64,000 nucleotides of DNA from Planctomyces sp. SH-PL62 (GCF_001610895.1 NZ_CP011273.1:2790001-2854000); one strand, 5' to 3'; positions 51,274-60,344 are shown, counted from the stretch's first letter. A program made the numbers and translations. Notes: generated by a model from the sequence alone, not told the origin.

Positions 51274-51879
51274 TCACTTCTCGTCCTTGTCGACGATTTC
51301 CAGGAAGGTCGGGCCGAGGAAGATCCAGTTGGTCGGCGTCACGGAGATCGGTCCGTTGATGCCGAAGACGGCCAGCGAGTAGGTCTTGCCCGGCTTCGGG
51401 TCGGCCAGCTCGACGCGGTTGGGGTGGTTGAAGCCCCCCGCGACGTTCCCGCCCGCCTGGCCCACCTTGTAGGGGAGCGCGCCGTCGACCCAGACCTCGC
51501 CGTAGTCGTCGACGGTCGTCTGGAAGAAGACCGACTTCCCCTCGACCCCCGGCGGCAGCGTGACCTTGACGCGATACCAGCAGAAGCAGATCTGGCCCGT
51601 CGACCGCCGATCCTTGAGGGTCTCGGGCGCGATCACCTCCCACTTCGAGTCGTCGTAGTCCGCGGCCATGGCGCGGGGCTCGTAGTTGTACGTCTTGTTG
51701 GGGGAGCCGTCCGGGTTCTTGCCGACGACCGGGACGAGGGTCACGTCGTGCCAGCGCCACTCGGCCTTGACCGAATCGGCGCCCGCTTTGGTCCGCAGGT
51801 CGATCCGCCTCGGCTCGGCGCCGAGGGCGGGGACGGCCATCGCGGCGAGGAGGGGGAGGAGGGCGAACGAGCTTCGCAT
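51274..51879 (-). CDS. Exported galactose-binding-like beta-sandwich protein
   Basis: A 201-residue protein with a signal peptide (FALLPLLAAMAVPALGA). The mature domain is a jelly roll of the type found at the front of glycosidases: ADSVKAEWRWHDVTLVPVVG, CFCWYRVKVTLPPGVEGKSV, FFQTTVDDYGEVWVDGALPY, FNHPNRVELADPKPGKTYSL, AVFGINGPISVTPTNWIFLG. It probably binds carbohydrate. Its ATG is two bases after the stop of the ADP-ribosylglycohydrolase-fold gene, so the two are coupled. Confidence 0.85.
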   Translation of the reverse strand: MRSSFALLPLLAAMAVPALGAEPRRIDLRTKAGADSVKAEWRWHDVTLVPVVGKNPDGSPNKTYNYEPRAMAADYDDSKWEVIAPETLKDRRSTGQICFCWYRVKVTLPPGVEGKSVFFQTTVDDYGEVWVDGALPYKVGQAGGNVAGGFNHPNRVELADPKPGKTYSLAVFGINGPISVTPTNWIFLGPTFLEIVDKDEK

Positions 51880-51881
51880 TC

Positions 51882-53153
51882 TCACTTGTTCGTCTCCCGG
51901 ATCTGGGCCTTCTCCTCGGCGGTGAAGCGGCTCTCGGCCCCGGGGCCGGGTTCCCAGCAGGATTCGAGCGCGGAGGGGCGGGGGGTCTCGACGGGGATCA
52001 CGAACGTCTCGGTCCCGTCGGCCGATTTCTCGACCCGGCCGCCGGCCCTGGCCACGGCCTGCGCCGCGAGGTCGTCGCAGACGGCGAGGACGTCCGGGAA
52101 GGCGTAGTCGGTCGAGTTGAACTTGGTCTTCGTGTCGAGGGCGCTGGTGTACGCGGCGGGGAGCTTCGACGCCCCGATGGCGGTGAAGAGGACGCCGGCG
52201 GCGTTCGAGGGGTTGCAGTCGGAGTCCTGCCCGCAGCGGGTGGAGACGACGATGGTCTTCTCGGGGTCGCCCTGGCCGTAGAGCAGGCCCATGACGATGT
52301 ACGCGCCGTTGAGCTTGGCGTCGATGTTGAACTTGTACGGCTCCTTCTCGTTCTTGCTGCACGAGAAGCGGCGGTAGGCCGGGTTCTTCTGGTACTTGTC
52401 GTCGATCTTCTTCCAGGCGGCCTCCCAGTCGTCGGGATGCTCCTTGTGCCAGCGGATCACGTCGGCGACGCATTCCGCGTACTGGCTCTCCTTGGGGATG
52501 GCGGCGAGGCCGGCGAGGACGATCTTCTCGGGGTCGTCCTCGAAGAAGGCCTCGGCGTACATGGCGCCGACGAACTGGCCGCCGTACAGGCCGTCGCCGT
52601 AGTTCATGAGCCGGCCGAAGGTCTCGCCCAGTCGGATGGCGGTGTTGGGGAGTCCCGGGGCGATGAGGCCGGAGAAGTCGGCCTCGATCTGGTAGTCGAT
52701 GTCGTCGGCGTGGTCGTTGAACGCGGGGTGGCCGCTGTCGGGCGGGGCGATCCCCTCGCGGAGCCGCTTGCGGCCGGCGTCGTTGGCGTGCCAGAGCGGG
52801 TACTTGCTGTTGGCGAAGTCGATCCCGGCCTGCCGCGTGGTGGCGTCGAGCCCGTGGGTCTGCAACGTCTTGAGGAACGTCATCTCGACGTAGATGTCGT
52901 CCTGGTCGAACTGGTTGATCGTCTCGGGCGTCCAGGCCGGCACCTGGTCCGCCGGGACGATCGTCCCTTGCCAGCGGAACTCCGTCGGCCCGCCGATCCC
53001 CACGCCGGCCATCTGGCCGATCCAGCCCCCCTTCATCTTGTCGCGATAAGCCTCGCGTGAGATCCGCCGCTCCTTGGGCGACTCGTCGGCCCGCAGCGGC
53101 GCGGCGAGGGCGAACGTCGAGAGCGCCAGGCCGACGACGAGGAAGGTTCTCAT
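51882..53153 (-). CDS. Exported ADP-ribosylglycohydrolase-fold protein
   Basis: A 423-residue protein with a signal peptide (FLVVGLALSTFALAAPLRA). The fold is that of ADP-ribosylglycohydrolases: YRDKMKGGWIGQMAGVGIGG at the start, the metal motif INQFDQDDIYVEMTFLKTL, FNDHADDIDYQIEADFSGL, and VSTRCGQDSDCNPSNAAGVL near the end with the Asp ligands. ADP-ribose is not expected outside the cytoplasm, so export argues for another glycosidic substrate. It sits with an SGNH esterase, a carbohydrate-binding domain and a DUF5009 protein. The stop is two bases from the next ATG. Confidence 0.9.
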   Translation of the reverse strand: MRTFLVVGLALSTFALAAPLRADESPKERRISREAYRDKMKGGWIGQMAGVGIGGPTEFRWQGTIVPADQVPAWTPETINQFDQDDIYVEMTFLKTLQTHGLDATTRQAGIDFANSKYPLWHANDAGRKRLREGIAPPDSGHPAFNDHADDIDYQIEADFSGLIAPGLPNTAIRLGETFGRLMNYGDGLYGGQFVGAMYAEAFFEDDPEKIVLAGLAAIPKESQYAECVADVIRWHKEHPDDWEAAWKKIDDKYQKNPAYRRFSCSKNEKEPYKFNIDAKLNGAYIVMGLLYGQGDPEKTIVVSTRCGQDSDCNPSNAAGVLFTAIGASKLPAAYTSALDTKTKFNSTDYAFPDVLAVCDDLAAQAVARAGGRVEKSADGTETFVIPVETPRPSALESCWEPGPGAESRFTAEEKAQIRETNK

Positions 53154-53199
53154 ATTCAGGTTCCTTGCTTTGAGTTCGAGTTCGAGGCGGTCAGCGCGC

Positions 53200-53230
53200 G
53201 AGGGCCGAGGGAGCGCGTCCCCCGGCCCTC
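53200..53230. terminator. Possible hairpin between two minus-strand genes
   Basis: Arms GAGGGCCG (53200-53207) and CGGCCCTC (53223-53230), with extra inner G-C pairs, in the 102-bp gap after the SGNH/ThuA gene. No T-run follows on either strand, so it may attenuate or process the transcript rather than end it. Confidence 0.3.
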
Positions 53231-53255
53231 ACGGGTCATCGTCGTCGTTCCGGTC

Positions 53256-55580
53256 TCACTCCACCTTGCCCGTCGCGGCCCAGATGGTGCCGCGGCGGAG
53301 CCAGGGGGCGACGTGGGGGTCGTTGAGGGCGGCGACGTCGTGGCCGAGGACGCACGAGAAGACCCGGCCCTTGCCGTACTGGTTGACCCAGATCACGGGC
53401 TCGTCCTTGCCGGTCCCCTTGGGCTTCTCGGGGTCGGAGTAGGCGGTGGCGAGGACCACGGCGCCTTCGGGGAGCATGCTGTTCTGGTACAGCTCGTCGA
53501 CGACGTGGTCGAACTCGGCGGGGAGGCCGGCGGAGACCGGGTGCTCGGCGTCGGTCTTCTTCACCTTGAAGGCGTGGGGAGGGCCGTGGAAGCCCTGCTT
53601 CCGCCAGCCGCCGAGGGCCTTCTCATACTCCTCCCAGTTCGGCGAGGTGAAGGCGCTCGACGAGAAGTGGTAGGAGACGAGCCCCTTGCCGCCGTCGCGC
53701 ACGGCCTTCAGGAACGCTTCCTTGTTGGCGTCGGACCACTTCGTCTCCGGGGCCCCCTTGTCGGTGTCGCGATAGTTGAGGACCAGCACGTCGTACTTCG
53801 CCAGGTTCTCGTCGGTCAGGTCCTTGTTCGGGGTGGTGGTCACGTCGACGGCGATCTTCCCCCCGTCGGCGAGGATCTTCTTGAGGGCCTCGTGGGTCGC
53901 CTTCCAGTCGTGGGCGCCCACCTCGTCGCCGGTGATGATCAGGGCCTTCACCGACGCGGCCTCGGCCTTCTTCTCCTCGGGCTTGGGCGCGGGGGCCGGG
54001 GCCGCCGCGACCGGCGCGGCGGGCTGGGTGACGGGATCGAGGGCGATCGGGCCGAAGACGGGGACGGCCATGTCGGCGCCGTCGGTCAGGTTGGCGTAGG
54101 GGTCGTAGCCGTGGCCGTACCACAGGAACGAGCCGGGCGGGACGGGCTTGGTGAGCTTCAGGACGACGGAGTCTCGGCTACGGCCGACGCGGGCCTCGAA
54201 GATCATGGGGATCGGCGAGCCGTCTCCCTTGCGGATCGAGAAGCCGGCGATGTGGGTCTCGGGCTGGAGCCCGCTGGCCGCCGCCGAGGCCGCATTCTGG
54301 CGAATGGTCCCATCCGCCGCCACTGTCGCGACGCCCGGGGAGACGCCGAGATTGACGCCGCGGAACTTGACCTCCAGGGTGCCGTTCGGTCCGACGGCCA
54401 CGCGGTCGAAGGTCGGCGTCGACGCGCCGATCTGGCCGAAAAGCTGGCGCTGGGCGATCTTCGCCAGCCGGGCGCCGGCGCGCTTCAGGCCCTGGGTTCC
54501 GACGTGGATCCCGTCGTCCAGCTCCAGGTCGATGACCGAGACGACGGCCGTGTTCGCCAGCCGGTCGGGGAGGACGCGCTGGGCCTCCTGCACGCGGTTC
54601 CAGCCGGCGGGGTCGCCCTCGGTGACGAACCGGCCGATCTGGACGTAGTAGAACGGCAGGTCGGCCTGTCCGAGATCGTTGCGGACGGCCGCGACGAAGT
54701 CGGCGAAGACGCGTTCGAAGATCTGCGAGCCTTCGGGCGAGGAGTCGCTCTCGCCCTGATACCAGAGGACCCCCTTGACCCGGCCGCCGGCGAGCTGGAC
54801 CTGCCGGAGCATGGAGCCGTAAAGGCTGTTCCCCCCCTCGCCCTTCCTGGCGGGGTCCCACTGCTGCATGCTCGTGCCGCCGTGCGCGGCGGTCACCAGG
54901 CCGATCGGGACGCCCGTGGCCCGCACCATCTCGACGGCGAACGGCAGCCCCAGGCCGGCGCCCTTGGTGCGCGTCTTGTGCTGCTGGGCCGAGCGCTCGG
55001 CGCGGTTGGCGGGGTCGCCGGAGTGGACCGGGTCGGGCGAGTCGACGAGCCAGTGGAGCGGCTCGGCCGCCTGGCCCCACTTGCCGTCCATGCCAAGGGC
55101 GGAGACCCTCGGGTCGGGCGGCGTGACGTCGACCAGGTCGCCGACGCCTTCCATGTTCGACTGCCCCGCCAGCACCCAGAGGTCGCCGACGTACACCGGG
55201 CCGACCGGGACCGACTGCACGGCGTTCCCCTGCTCGTACTGCACGGTGATCGTGTAGGGGCCGCCGGTCGGCACGCCGACGAGCTTGCCGTCGACGAACG
55301 GGGGCGAGACCGGGAACGGCGAGAAGCCCCCGGAGACCAGGGCCCGGACGTTCTTGGCGTCCTTCACGGCCGCGTCGAGCGCGACGGGGATCTCGGCCGT
55401 GCCGTTGGCGTCGCGCTGGAAGACCTGGTGCGGGGCCGGCGACTGGACGATCCCGTCGGCCCGCATCGTAATGACGGGCTGGGGCTGGGGCTGGGCCCTC
55501 CGGGGCCCCTGCGCGTGCGCCGAGGCGGCGAGGCCGACCGTCGCGACGGCGAGGAGGAGGCTTCGAGACAAGGTCCGCAT
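53256..55580 (-). CDS. Sialate O-acetylesterase-like SGNH domain fused to a ThuA-like domain, exported
   Basis: A 774-residue protein with a signal peptide (LLLAVATVGLAASAHAQ). Residues 60-500 are a sialic-acid O-acetylesterase-like SGNH hydrolase: LWVLAGQSNMEGVGDLVDVT (nucleophile Ser in GQSNMEG), GVLWYQGESDSSPEG, and DLELDDGIHVGTQGLKRAGA with the Asp/His pair. A proline/alanine linker (about 540-560) leads to a ThuA-like domain (ALIITGDEVGAHDWKATHEA, YDVLVLNYRDTDKGAP, VSYHFSSSAFTSPNWEEYEK, NQYGKGRVFSCVLGHDVAA). Both act on sugars in planctomycetes; one polypeptide would deacetylate and process a surface or dietary glycan. Start at 55580 gives the signal peptide. Confidence 0.9.
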   Translation of the reverse strand: MRTLSRSLLLAVATVGLAASAHAQGPRRAQPQPQPVITMRADGIVQSPAPHQVFQRDANGTAEIPVALDAAVKDAKNVRALVSGGFSPFPVSPPFVDGKLVGVPTGGPYTITVQYEQGNAVQSVPVGPVYVGDLWVLAGQSNMEGVGDLVDVTPPDPRVSALGMDGKWGQAAEPLHWLVDSPDPVHSGDPANRAERSAQQHKTRTKGAGLGLPFAVEMVRATGVPIGLVTAAHGGTSMQQWDPARKGEGGNSLYGSMLRQVQLAGGRVKGVLWYQGESDSSPEGSQIFERVFADFVAAVRNDLGQADLPFYYVQIGRFVTEGDPAGWNRVQEAQRVLPDRLANTAVVSVIDLELDDGIHVGTQGLKRAGARLAKIAQRQLFGQIGASTPTFDRVAVGPNGTLEVKFRGVNLGVSPGVATVAADGTIRQNAASAAASGLQPETHIAGFSIRKGDGSPIPMIFEARVGRSRDSVVLKLTKPVPPGSFLWYGHGYDPYANLTDGADMAVPVFGPIALDPVTQPAAPVAAAPAPAPKPEEKKAEAASVKALIITGDEVGAHDWKATHEALKKILADGGKIAVDVTTTPNKDLTDENLAKYDVLVLNYRDTDKGAPETKWSDANKEAFLKAVRDGGKGLVSYHFSSSAFTSPNWEEYEKALGGWRKQGFHGPPHAFKVKKTDAEHPVSAGLPAEFDHVVDELYQNSMLPEGAVVLATAYSDPEKPKGTGKDEPVIWVNQYGKGRVFSCVLGHDVAALNDPHVAPWLRRGTIWAATGKVE

Positions 55581-55741
55581 GGCCGTGGTTCTCCTGGAAC
55601 GGGTGACGGAGAGGCCGCCCGGGGGCGGAGCCGTGGACGGCGACGCATTCCTCGCCGCCGCGCGAAAGCCACATGGTACTCCGCGCGCAGGCGCCCCGAA
55701 AGGGAGTACGAGGGCCGGGCCGAACCTCCCCGCAAGGCCGA

Positions 55742-55987
55742 TCAGAAGGCGACCCAGCGATAGACGGCGTAGAGGCCCGCGATCACGCCGACGATGATCC
55801 ACCAGGGCTTGCGGACGTACGGCGCGTCCTCGCGCGAGATGTAGGTGTTGCAATACGGGCACCGCTCCGATTCCTCGTGGATCGGGTTGCCGCAGTACGG
55901 GCACGGCGCGGTCTCGTCGCCGTCGTCCTCGTCGAGGGCGTCGTCCACGTCGTCGTCCCGGTCGTCCTCGTCGCCCCGACGTGGCAT
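55742..55987 (-). CDS. Small zinc-ribbon membrane protein
   Basis: An 81-residue protein. The first 30 residues are strongly acidic (RDDDVDDALDEDDGDE), followed by a zinc ribbon with two CPYC knuckles (APCPYCGNPIHEESERCPYC) and a single C-terminal membrane helix (WWIIVGVIAGLYAVYRWVA). Start at 55987 is the ATG before the acidic region. The zinc ribbon would face the cytoplasm. Function unknown; such proteins occur widely in planctomycetes. Confidence 0.85.
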   Translation of the reverse strand: MPRRGDEDDRDDDVDDALDEDDGDETAPCPYCGNPIHEESERCPYCNTYISREDAPYVRKPWWIIVGVIAGLYAVYRWVAF

Positions 55988-56132
55988 GATCGCCGATCCT
56001 TTACCGAACGTGACAGCGGTTTGCACATGGGTTGCGGACGGCTTCGTCGCCGTCCCCCGACCTTACCACCGGTGCGGCCTCGTGAGAACCCGCCCGGGCC
56101 GACGCCCCTTCCGAACGCGCCGAGCGGCCGGT

Positions 56133-57197
56133 CTACACGCCGTCCGCGACGGGCTCCCCCGTCGCGAGAGGCTCGCCGCGATGCAACGCGACCGCGAGCC
56201 CGACGAGCAGGATGAGCCCCGTCGCGCAGGCCATCAGGGGGCCGCGTCGGTCGCTGCTCGGGATATTCGGCGGTGCCGCCAGGTCTGACAACACGACCCC
56301 GGGCCGAAGCCGCGAGTTCGTGAACTGCTCATCATCGAGCTTTCGCCGCACCTCCTCCAACCTCCCGGCCGCCGCCTCGACGCGAAGCCTCTCGATCTCG
56401 AACCGGGCGGAGTCGAAGCCGGTGCCGGGCAGGGCGAGCAAGGCTCGCAGGGCGGACTGCGTCCGCTTCAGCTCGGCCGCCTTCGGGCCGTCGCCCTCCC
56501 GCGCGAGTTCGAGGTCGGCCTGGACGAGTTGCTCGGCGATCGTCCGGCGCAGGTCTTCGGTGAGCGAGGTGAACGACGTCGGCGAGGAGTCCTCGGGCGA
56601 GACCACGCCGAGTTGGTTCATCTGGGCGACCTTCGCCGAGAGGCCGGAATCCGCTTGCCCCACTTCGTTTGACAGATGCTGGAAATAATCGTTCATCCGT
56701 TTCCGGGCCATCTCCTCGGAACCCTCCTCGAATTCCGACGTCGCCTGCAGATAGCTCGCGACCACCGCGTTGACGATCTTCGCGGCCTCCTCCGGAGAGT
56801 GGGAGACGTAGGAGACGCGGAGGAAGTCGGTGTGCGGCAAGTTCACCACCGTCAGGCCGGCTCGCAGGTCCTCGCGCGGGGAGGCCGATCCGCCGAGCGA
56901 GGTCGCATTCTTGATGCTTGGTTCTCCGAGGGCATGGTCGAGGACCCGATCCGAACTCACCGTCGCCACCGCGCTCGCGAGGCTCCTGACGTGAGCCTCC
57001 CTGGCGTCCTCGCCCGTGCTCGGAGGCGAGAACGGGCCCGACGCGGGGGGGAAGACACGCAGGAGGGATGCGGCCTCGTATTCCGGTGGCACCAGGGCGT
57101 AGATGGCGGCGTCGACGAAGACCGCCGCAAGCACGGACGCGAGGAGGGCGGACACCCAGCGGAAGCGTCTCGAAGGGGGCGTGTCGGGTGAGGTCAT
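56133..57197 (-). CDS. Wzz-type polysaccharide chain-length/export protein (no kinase domain)
   Basis: A 354-residue protein with an N-terminal membrane helix (WVSALLASVLAAVFVDAAIY) and the Wzz motif ALVPPEYEAASLLRVFPPA, a periplasmic domain with coiled-coil parts (LSNEVGQADSGLSAKVAQMN, RFEIERLRVEAAAGRLEEV) and a second helix near the C-terminus (LMACATGLILLVGLAVALHR). It is a polysaccharide co-polymerase of the PCP class. The tyrosine kinase domain found in many relatives is absent, and no export channel, polymerase or glycosyltransferase gene is adjacent. Confidence 0.85.
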   Translation of the reverse strand: MTSPDTPPSRRFRWVSALLASVLAAVFVDAAIYALVPPEYEAASLLRVFPPASGPFSPPSTGEDAREAHVRSLASAVATVSSDRVLDHALGEPSIKNATSLGGSASPREDLRAGLTVVNLPHTDFLRVSYVSHSPEEAAKIVNAVVASYLQATSEFEEGSEEMARKRMNDYFQHLSNEVGQADSGLSAKVAQMNQLGVVSPEDSSPTSFTSLTEDLRRTIAEQLVQADLELAREGDGPKAAELKRTQSALRALLALPGTGFDSARFEIERLRVEAAAGRLEEVRRKLDDEQFTNSRLRPGVVLSDLAAPPNIPSSDRRGPLMACATGLILLVGLAVALHRGEPLATGEPVADGV

Positions 57198-57379
57198 GGC
57201 CGCGGTCCTCCGGCGTCGACGATCACTTTTCATTCACTATCATCAGTTGCCGACACATTGTCATCGCAAAGGAACGTCGAGACAAGCTTCTCCTCCAGAA
57301 CGATGTCGGACGGTGAGGGCCGCACGGACGGCGGCGCTCCGACGGGCGGGGCTCGCCCTGGCGGCCGCGCGCGCCGGCT

Positions 57380-57385
57380 CGTATG
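57380..57385 (+). promoter_or_regulatory. Candidate -10 element upstream of the HisD-like gene
   Basis: TATGAT (five of six) lies 58 bp before the GTG at 57444, in the gap between divergent genes. No clear -35 is present. Confidence 0.3.
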
Positions 57386-57443
57386 ATCGCCTCCCGAGGT
57401 TTCGGATCGGGGCCGATCGACGAGGACGAGGAAGGGGGGCGCG

Positions 57444-58772
57444 GTGGAGACGTGGCTGAAGCGAGGGGGGGATCAGGCGGAGGCGACGGCGACCGACGCC
57501 CGGGTCCGCGAGACGGTCGAGCGCATCCTGGACGACGTGGCCCGGCGCGGCGACGCGGCGGTGCGCGAGCTTTCCGTCAAGTTCGACGGCTGGGACCGCG
57601 ACGACTACCGCCTCTCGCCCGCCGAGATCGACGCCTGCCTGGCCCAGCTCAGCCGACGCGAAATCGAGGACGTGGAGTTCGCCCAGGCGCAGGTGCGGAA
57701 CTTCGCCCAGGCCCAGCGCGAGGCCCTGCGCGACGTGGAGGTGGAGACTCTGCCGGGGGTCGTCCTCGGCCACAAGAACATCCCGGTCGGCTCGGCGGGC
57801 TGCTACGTCCCCGGCGGGAAGTACCCGATGCTGGCCTCGGCCCACATGTCGGTCGTCACGGCCAAGGTCGCGGGCGTGCCCCGGGTCGTCACCTGCGCCC
57901 CGCCGTATCAGGGGAAGCCCGCCGCGGCGATCGTCGCGGCGCAGCACCTGGCGGGGGCGGACGCGATCTACTGCCTGGGGGGCGTCCAGGCCGTCGCCGC
58001 GATGGCCCTGGGGACCGAGTCGATCGCGGCGGTCGACATCCTGGTCGGCCCCGGCAACGCCTTCGTCGCCGAGGCCAAGCGGCAACTCTTCGGACGCGTC
58101 GGCATCGACCTCCTCGCCGGCCCCACCGAGACCCTCGTCATCGCCGACGAGACCGTCGACGCCGAACTCTGCGCGACCGACCTGCTGGGCCAGGCCGAGC
58201 ACGGGCCCGATTCCCCGGCGATCCTGCTGACGACCTCGGAGAAGCTGGCGCGCGAGACGATCGCCGAGGTCGAACGGCTCCTGAAGATCCTCCCCACGGC
58301 GGCCGTCGCCCGCCAGGCCTGGGACCGCCAGGGCGCGGTCTGCGTCGCGGAGAGCGACGAGGCGATGGTCCGGATCGCCGACCAGATCGCCTCGGAGCAC
58401 GTCCAGGTCATGACCCGGGACCCGGACTACTTCCTCCGGAACATGCGCAATTACGGGGCGCTCTTCCTCGGCCCTCGCACCAACGTGGCGTTCGGCGACA
58501 AGGTGATCGGCACCAACCACACCCTCCCCACGAGGAAGGCCGCGCGGTACACCGGCGGGCTCTGGGTGGGCAAGTTCCTCAAAACCTGCACGTATCAGCG
58601 CATCCTCACCGACGAGGCCGCGGCGCTCGTCGGCGGCTACTGCTCGCGGCTCTGCGCCCTGGAAGGGTTCGTCGGCCACGCCGAGCAGGCCAACATCCGC
58701 GTCCGTCGCTACGGCGGACGCGAAGTCCCCTACGGCGGCGTCGTCCCGGCCGACGAGGCCGGGCCCGTTTGA
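57444..58772 (+). CDS. Histidinol-dehydrogenase-family enzyme, sulfopropanediol-dehydrogenase (HpsN)-like
   Basis: A 442-residue NAD-dependent, zinc-type dehydrogenase. Family blocks are [78 protein letters not shown] and [16 protein letters not shown]. Near the end, [20 protein letters not shown] and [10 protein letters not shown] match the HpsN branch, which oxidises dihydroxypropane sulfonate, more than true HisD, which has a different loop here. There is no other histidine gene nearby; a cupin gene follows. A catabolic role is more likely than histidine synthesis. GTG start is inferred. Confidence 0.88.
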   Translation: METWLKRGGDQAEATATDARVRETVERILDDVARRGDAAVRELSVKFDGWDRDDYRLSPAEIDACLAQLSRREIEDVEFAQAQVRNFAQAQREALRDVEVETLPGVVLGHKNIPVGSAGCYVPGGKYPMLASAHMSVVTAKVAGVPRVVTCAPPYQGKPAAAIVAAQHLAGADAIYCLGGVQAVAAMALGTESIAAVDILVGPGNAFVAEAKRQLFGRVGIDLLAGPTETLVIADETVDAELCATDLLGQAEHGPDSPAILLTTSEKLARETIAEVERLLKILPTAAVARQAWDRQGAVCVAESDEAMVRIADQIASEHVQVMTRDPDYFLRNMRNYGALFLGPRTNVAFGDKVIGTNHTLPTRKAARYTGGLWVGKFLKTCTYQRILTDEAAALVGGYCSRLCALEGFVGHAEQANIRVRRYGGREVPYGGVVPADEAGPV

Positions 58773-58839
58773 CTTCGACCCCACCCCACCCGATCCCAAG
58801 ACCACGACCGAGAAAAGACCAGACAAGGGAGCCGACGAC

Positions 58840-59391
58840 ATGGCGGAGCAAGGCCACCGGATCGAGACGCTGACCTTCAAGCCCAACGGCAGGGTGCCCA
58901 ACAGCCGATTCCCCGTCCTCATCCACCGCGCCGGCGTGACGGCCCCGCCGGGCGTCGAGATGGCCGACGCGATCGAGGAGACGTTCCGCCGCCACGACTG
59001 GCTGAACAACTGGCGCGAGCTGGGCGTCTACGACTACTACCACTTCCACTCGACCACCCACGAGGTCCTCGGCATGGCGCGCGGGAGCATCACGCTCCAG
59101 TTAGGGGGCGAGGGGGGGACGGTCGTCACGCTCGCCCCCGGCGACGTCGTCGTCCTACCCGCCGGCACCTCCCACACCCGCCTGGACAACTCCCCCGACT
59201 CGCACATGGTCGGCGGCTACCCCGAGGGCCGCGACTGGGACCTGATCCGCGACGAGAAGGTCACCGAGGCCGAATCCCGCGCCGCGATCAAGCTCATCGG
59301 CAGCCTCCCCATCCCCGCCCGCGACCCCGTCACCGGCCTCCCCATGACCCTCTGGCGGGACGCCCCCAGGACCTACGGGATCCAGTTCTGA
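58840..59391 (+). CDS. Cupin domain protein (YjlB-like)
   Basis: A 183-residue single cupin. Signatures are RFPVLIHRAGVTAPPGVEMA, WRELGVYDYYHFHSTTHEVL (the HFHS/H metal-binding set), MARGSITLQLGGEGGTVVTL, PGDVVVLPAGTSHTRLDN and the final TLWRDAPRTYGIQF. The YjlB-like group is poorly characterised. It starts 67 bp after the HpsN-like gene and is probably in the same transcript, acting as an isomerase or dioxygenase-like partner in the same pathway. Confidence 0.88.
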   Translation: MAEQGHRIETLTFKPNGRVPNSRFPVLIHRAGVTAPPGVEMADAIEETFRRHDWLNNWRELGVYDYYHFHSTTHEVLGMARGSITLQLGGEGGTVVTLAPGDVVVLPAGTSHTRLDNSPDSHMVGGYPEGRDWDLIRDEKVTEAESRAAIKLIGSLPIPARDPVTGLPMTLWRDAPRTYGIQF

Positions 59392-59536
59392 CCCGAGCCG
59401 CCGGACCCATGCGTGGCCGGGGTGTTCAGGACCGGGGGCGTGGGCGTAGAGTGGAGTGGAGTGGAGAGCCCGGCCCCCGGCGGGCCTCCTCCTCCTCCTC
59501 GGCGGCTGCGGCACGTTCAGCAAGGGATCGCGGGTC

Positions 59537-60130
59537 GTGAAGAACATCGACGAACGGCGTCTGGAATCGGACATCGAGTACCGCTTCGCCTACGTCGCCG
59601 ACTACATCGGGTTCGGCGACGACGACGTGCGGGCGATCCACGAAGCCGCCCCCTTGACCCTCCCGCTGGTCCCGAAGATCGTCGACGCCGCCTATGAGGC
59701 GTTCCACCGCTACGACGCCACCTGGCGGCACTTCCTCTCCCGGCAGCAGGGGAAGCCGGACTTCGGGGCCGCGCTGGAACGGCGGCTGAAGGAGCTGACC
59801 CCCGACCAGGCGATGGTCAAGACCCGCAAGCATTCGCTGGGGCGTTATTTCCACCGGCTGATGACCGAGCCATACGACGCGGCGATGATCCAGTACATGG
59901 ACGCGATGGGCCGGATCCACAAAGCGGAATCCCACCGATCCCGGCTCGACATCCCCCTCGTCCACATGAACGCTTTTCTGGGCCAGGTGACCGACGCCGT
60001 CACCGGCCTGATCCACGGCCTGGAGCTTGACCCGAAGCGCGAGCTGGCCCTGGTCCGGGCCTACACGAAAGTCATGTGGCTCCAAAACGATCTGGTCGCC
60101 CGCCACTACCTCCGCCTGGCCGAGTCCTGA
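59537..60130 (+). CDS. Protoglobin-family heme protein
   Basis: A 197-residue protein of the protoglobin family (single-domain globin-coupled sensor fold): DERRLESDIEYRFAYVADYI, VRAIHEAAPLTLPLVPKIVD, YFHRLMTEPYDAAMIQYMDA, RIHKAESHRSRLDIPLVHMN (proximal-His region) and LVRAYTKVMWLQNDLVARHY. It should bind heme and O2, CO or NO; no signalling domain is attached. GTG at 59537 with an AAGGGA site is preferred. An upstream frame to 59456 would add a leucine run and a lipobox-like LGGC, which is probably chance. Confidence 0.85.
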   Translation: MKNIDERRLESDIEYRFAYVADYIGFGDDDVRAIHEAAPLTLPLVPKIVDAAYEAFHRYDATWRHFLSRQQGKPDFGAALERRLKELTPDQAMVKTRKHSLGRYFHRLMTEPYDAAMIQYMDAMGRIHKAESHRSRLDIPLVHMNAFLGQVTDAVTGLIHGLELDPKRELALVRAYTKVMWLQNDLVARHYLRLAES

Positions 60131-60344
60131 GCCGTCGCCGATCGCCTTCGCGCCCCGACCCGGGCGGCCCCGTTTTCGACTTTAAGCGACTTGAAAAAGC
60201 TCGCCTGGTCGAAACGTCCGGTTTGGGATAAAATTCGGCACGACCCCCGGAAACATGCACAGATGTTGTCGTGCGTGCCTCCGAGGTCGCGAGGGAGGAT
60301 CGAGCGCAAGCGCACGGAGACTGCAACGGAGTGGGGGTGCAACG
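60131..60344 (+). promoter_or_regulatory. Leader of the GlmU-like gene with candidate -10 (TAAAAT)
   Basis: A 214-bp relatively AT-rich gap. TAAAAT at 60229-60234 (five of six matches) would fit a -10 about 110 bp before the ATG. The -35 region is weak. A purine-rich site (GGAGTGGGGGTG) precedes the ATG at 60345. Confidence 0.3.

Noticed and set aside
57444-58772. Straight assignment as hisD of histidine synthesis
   Set aside because: The C-terminal loop matches the HpsN branch and there are no other histidine genes nearby.
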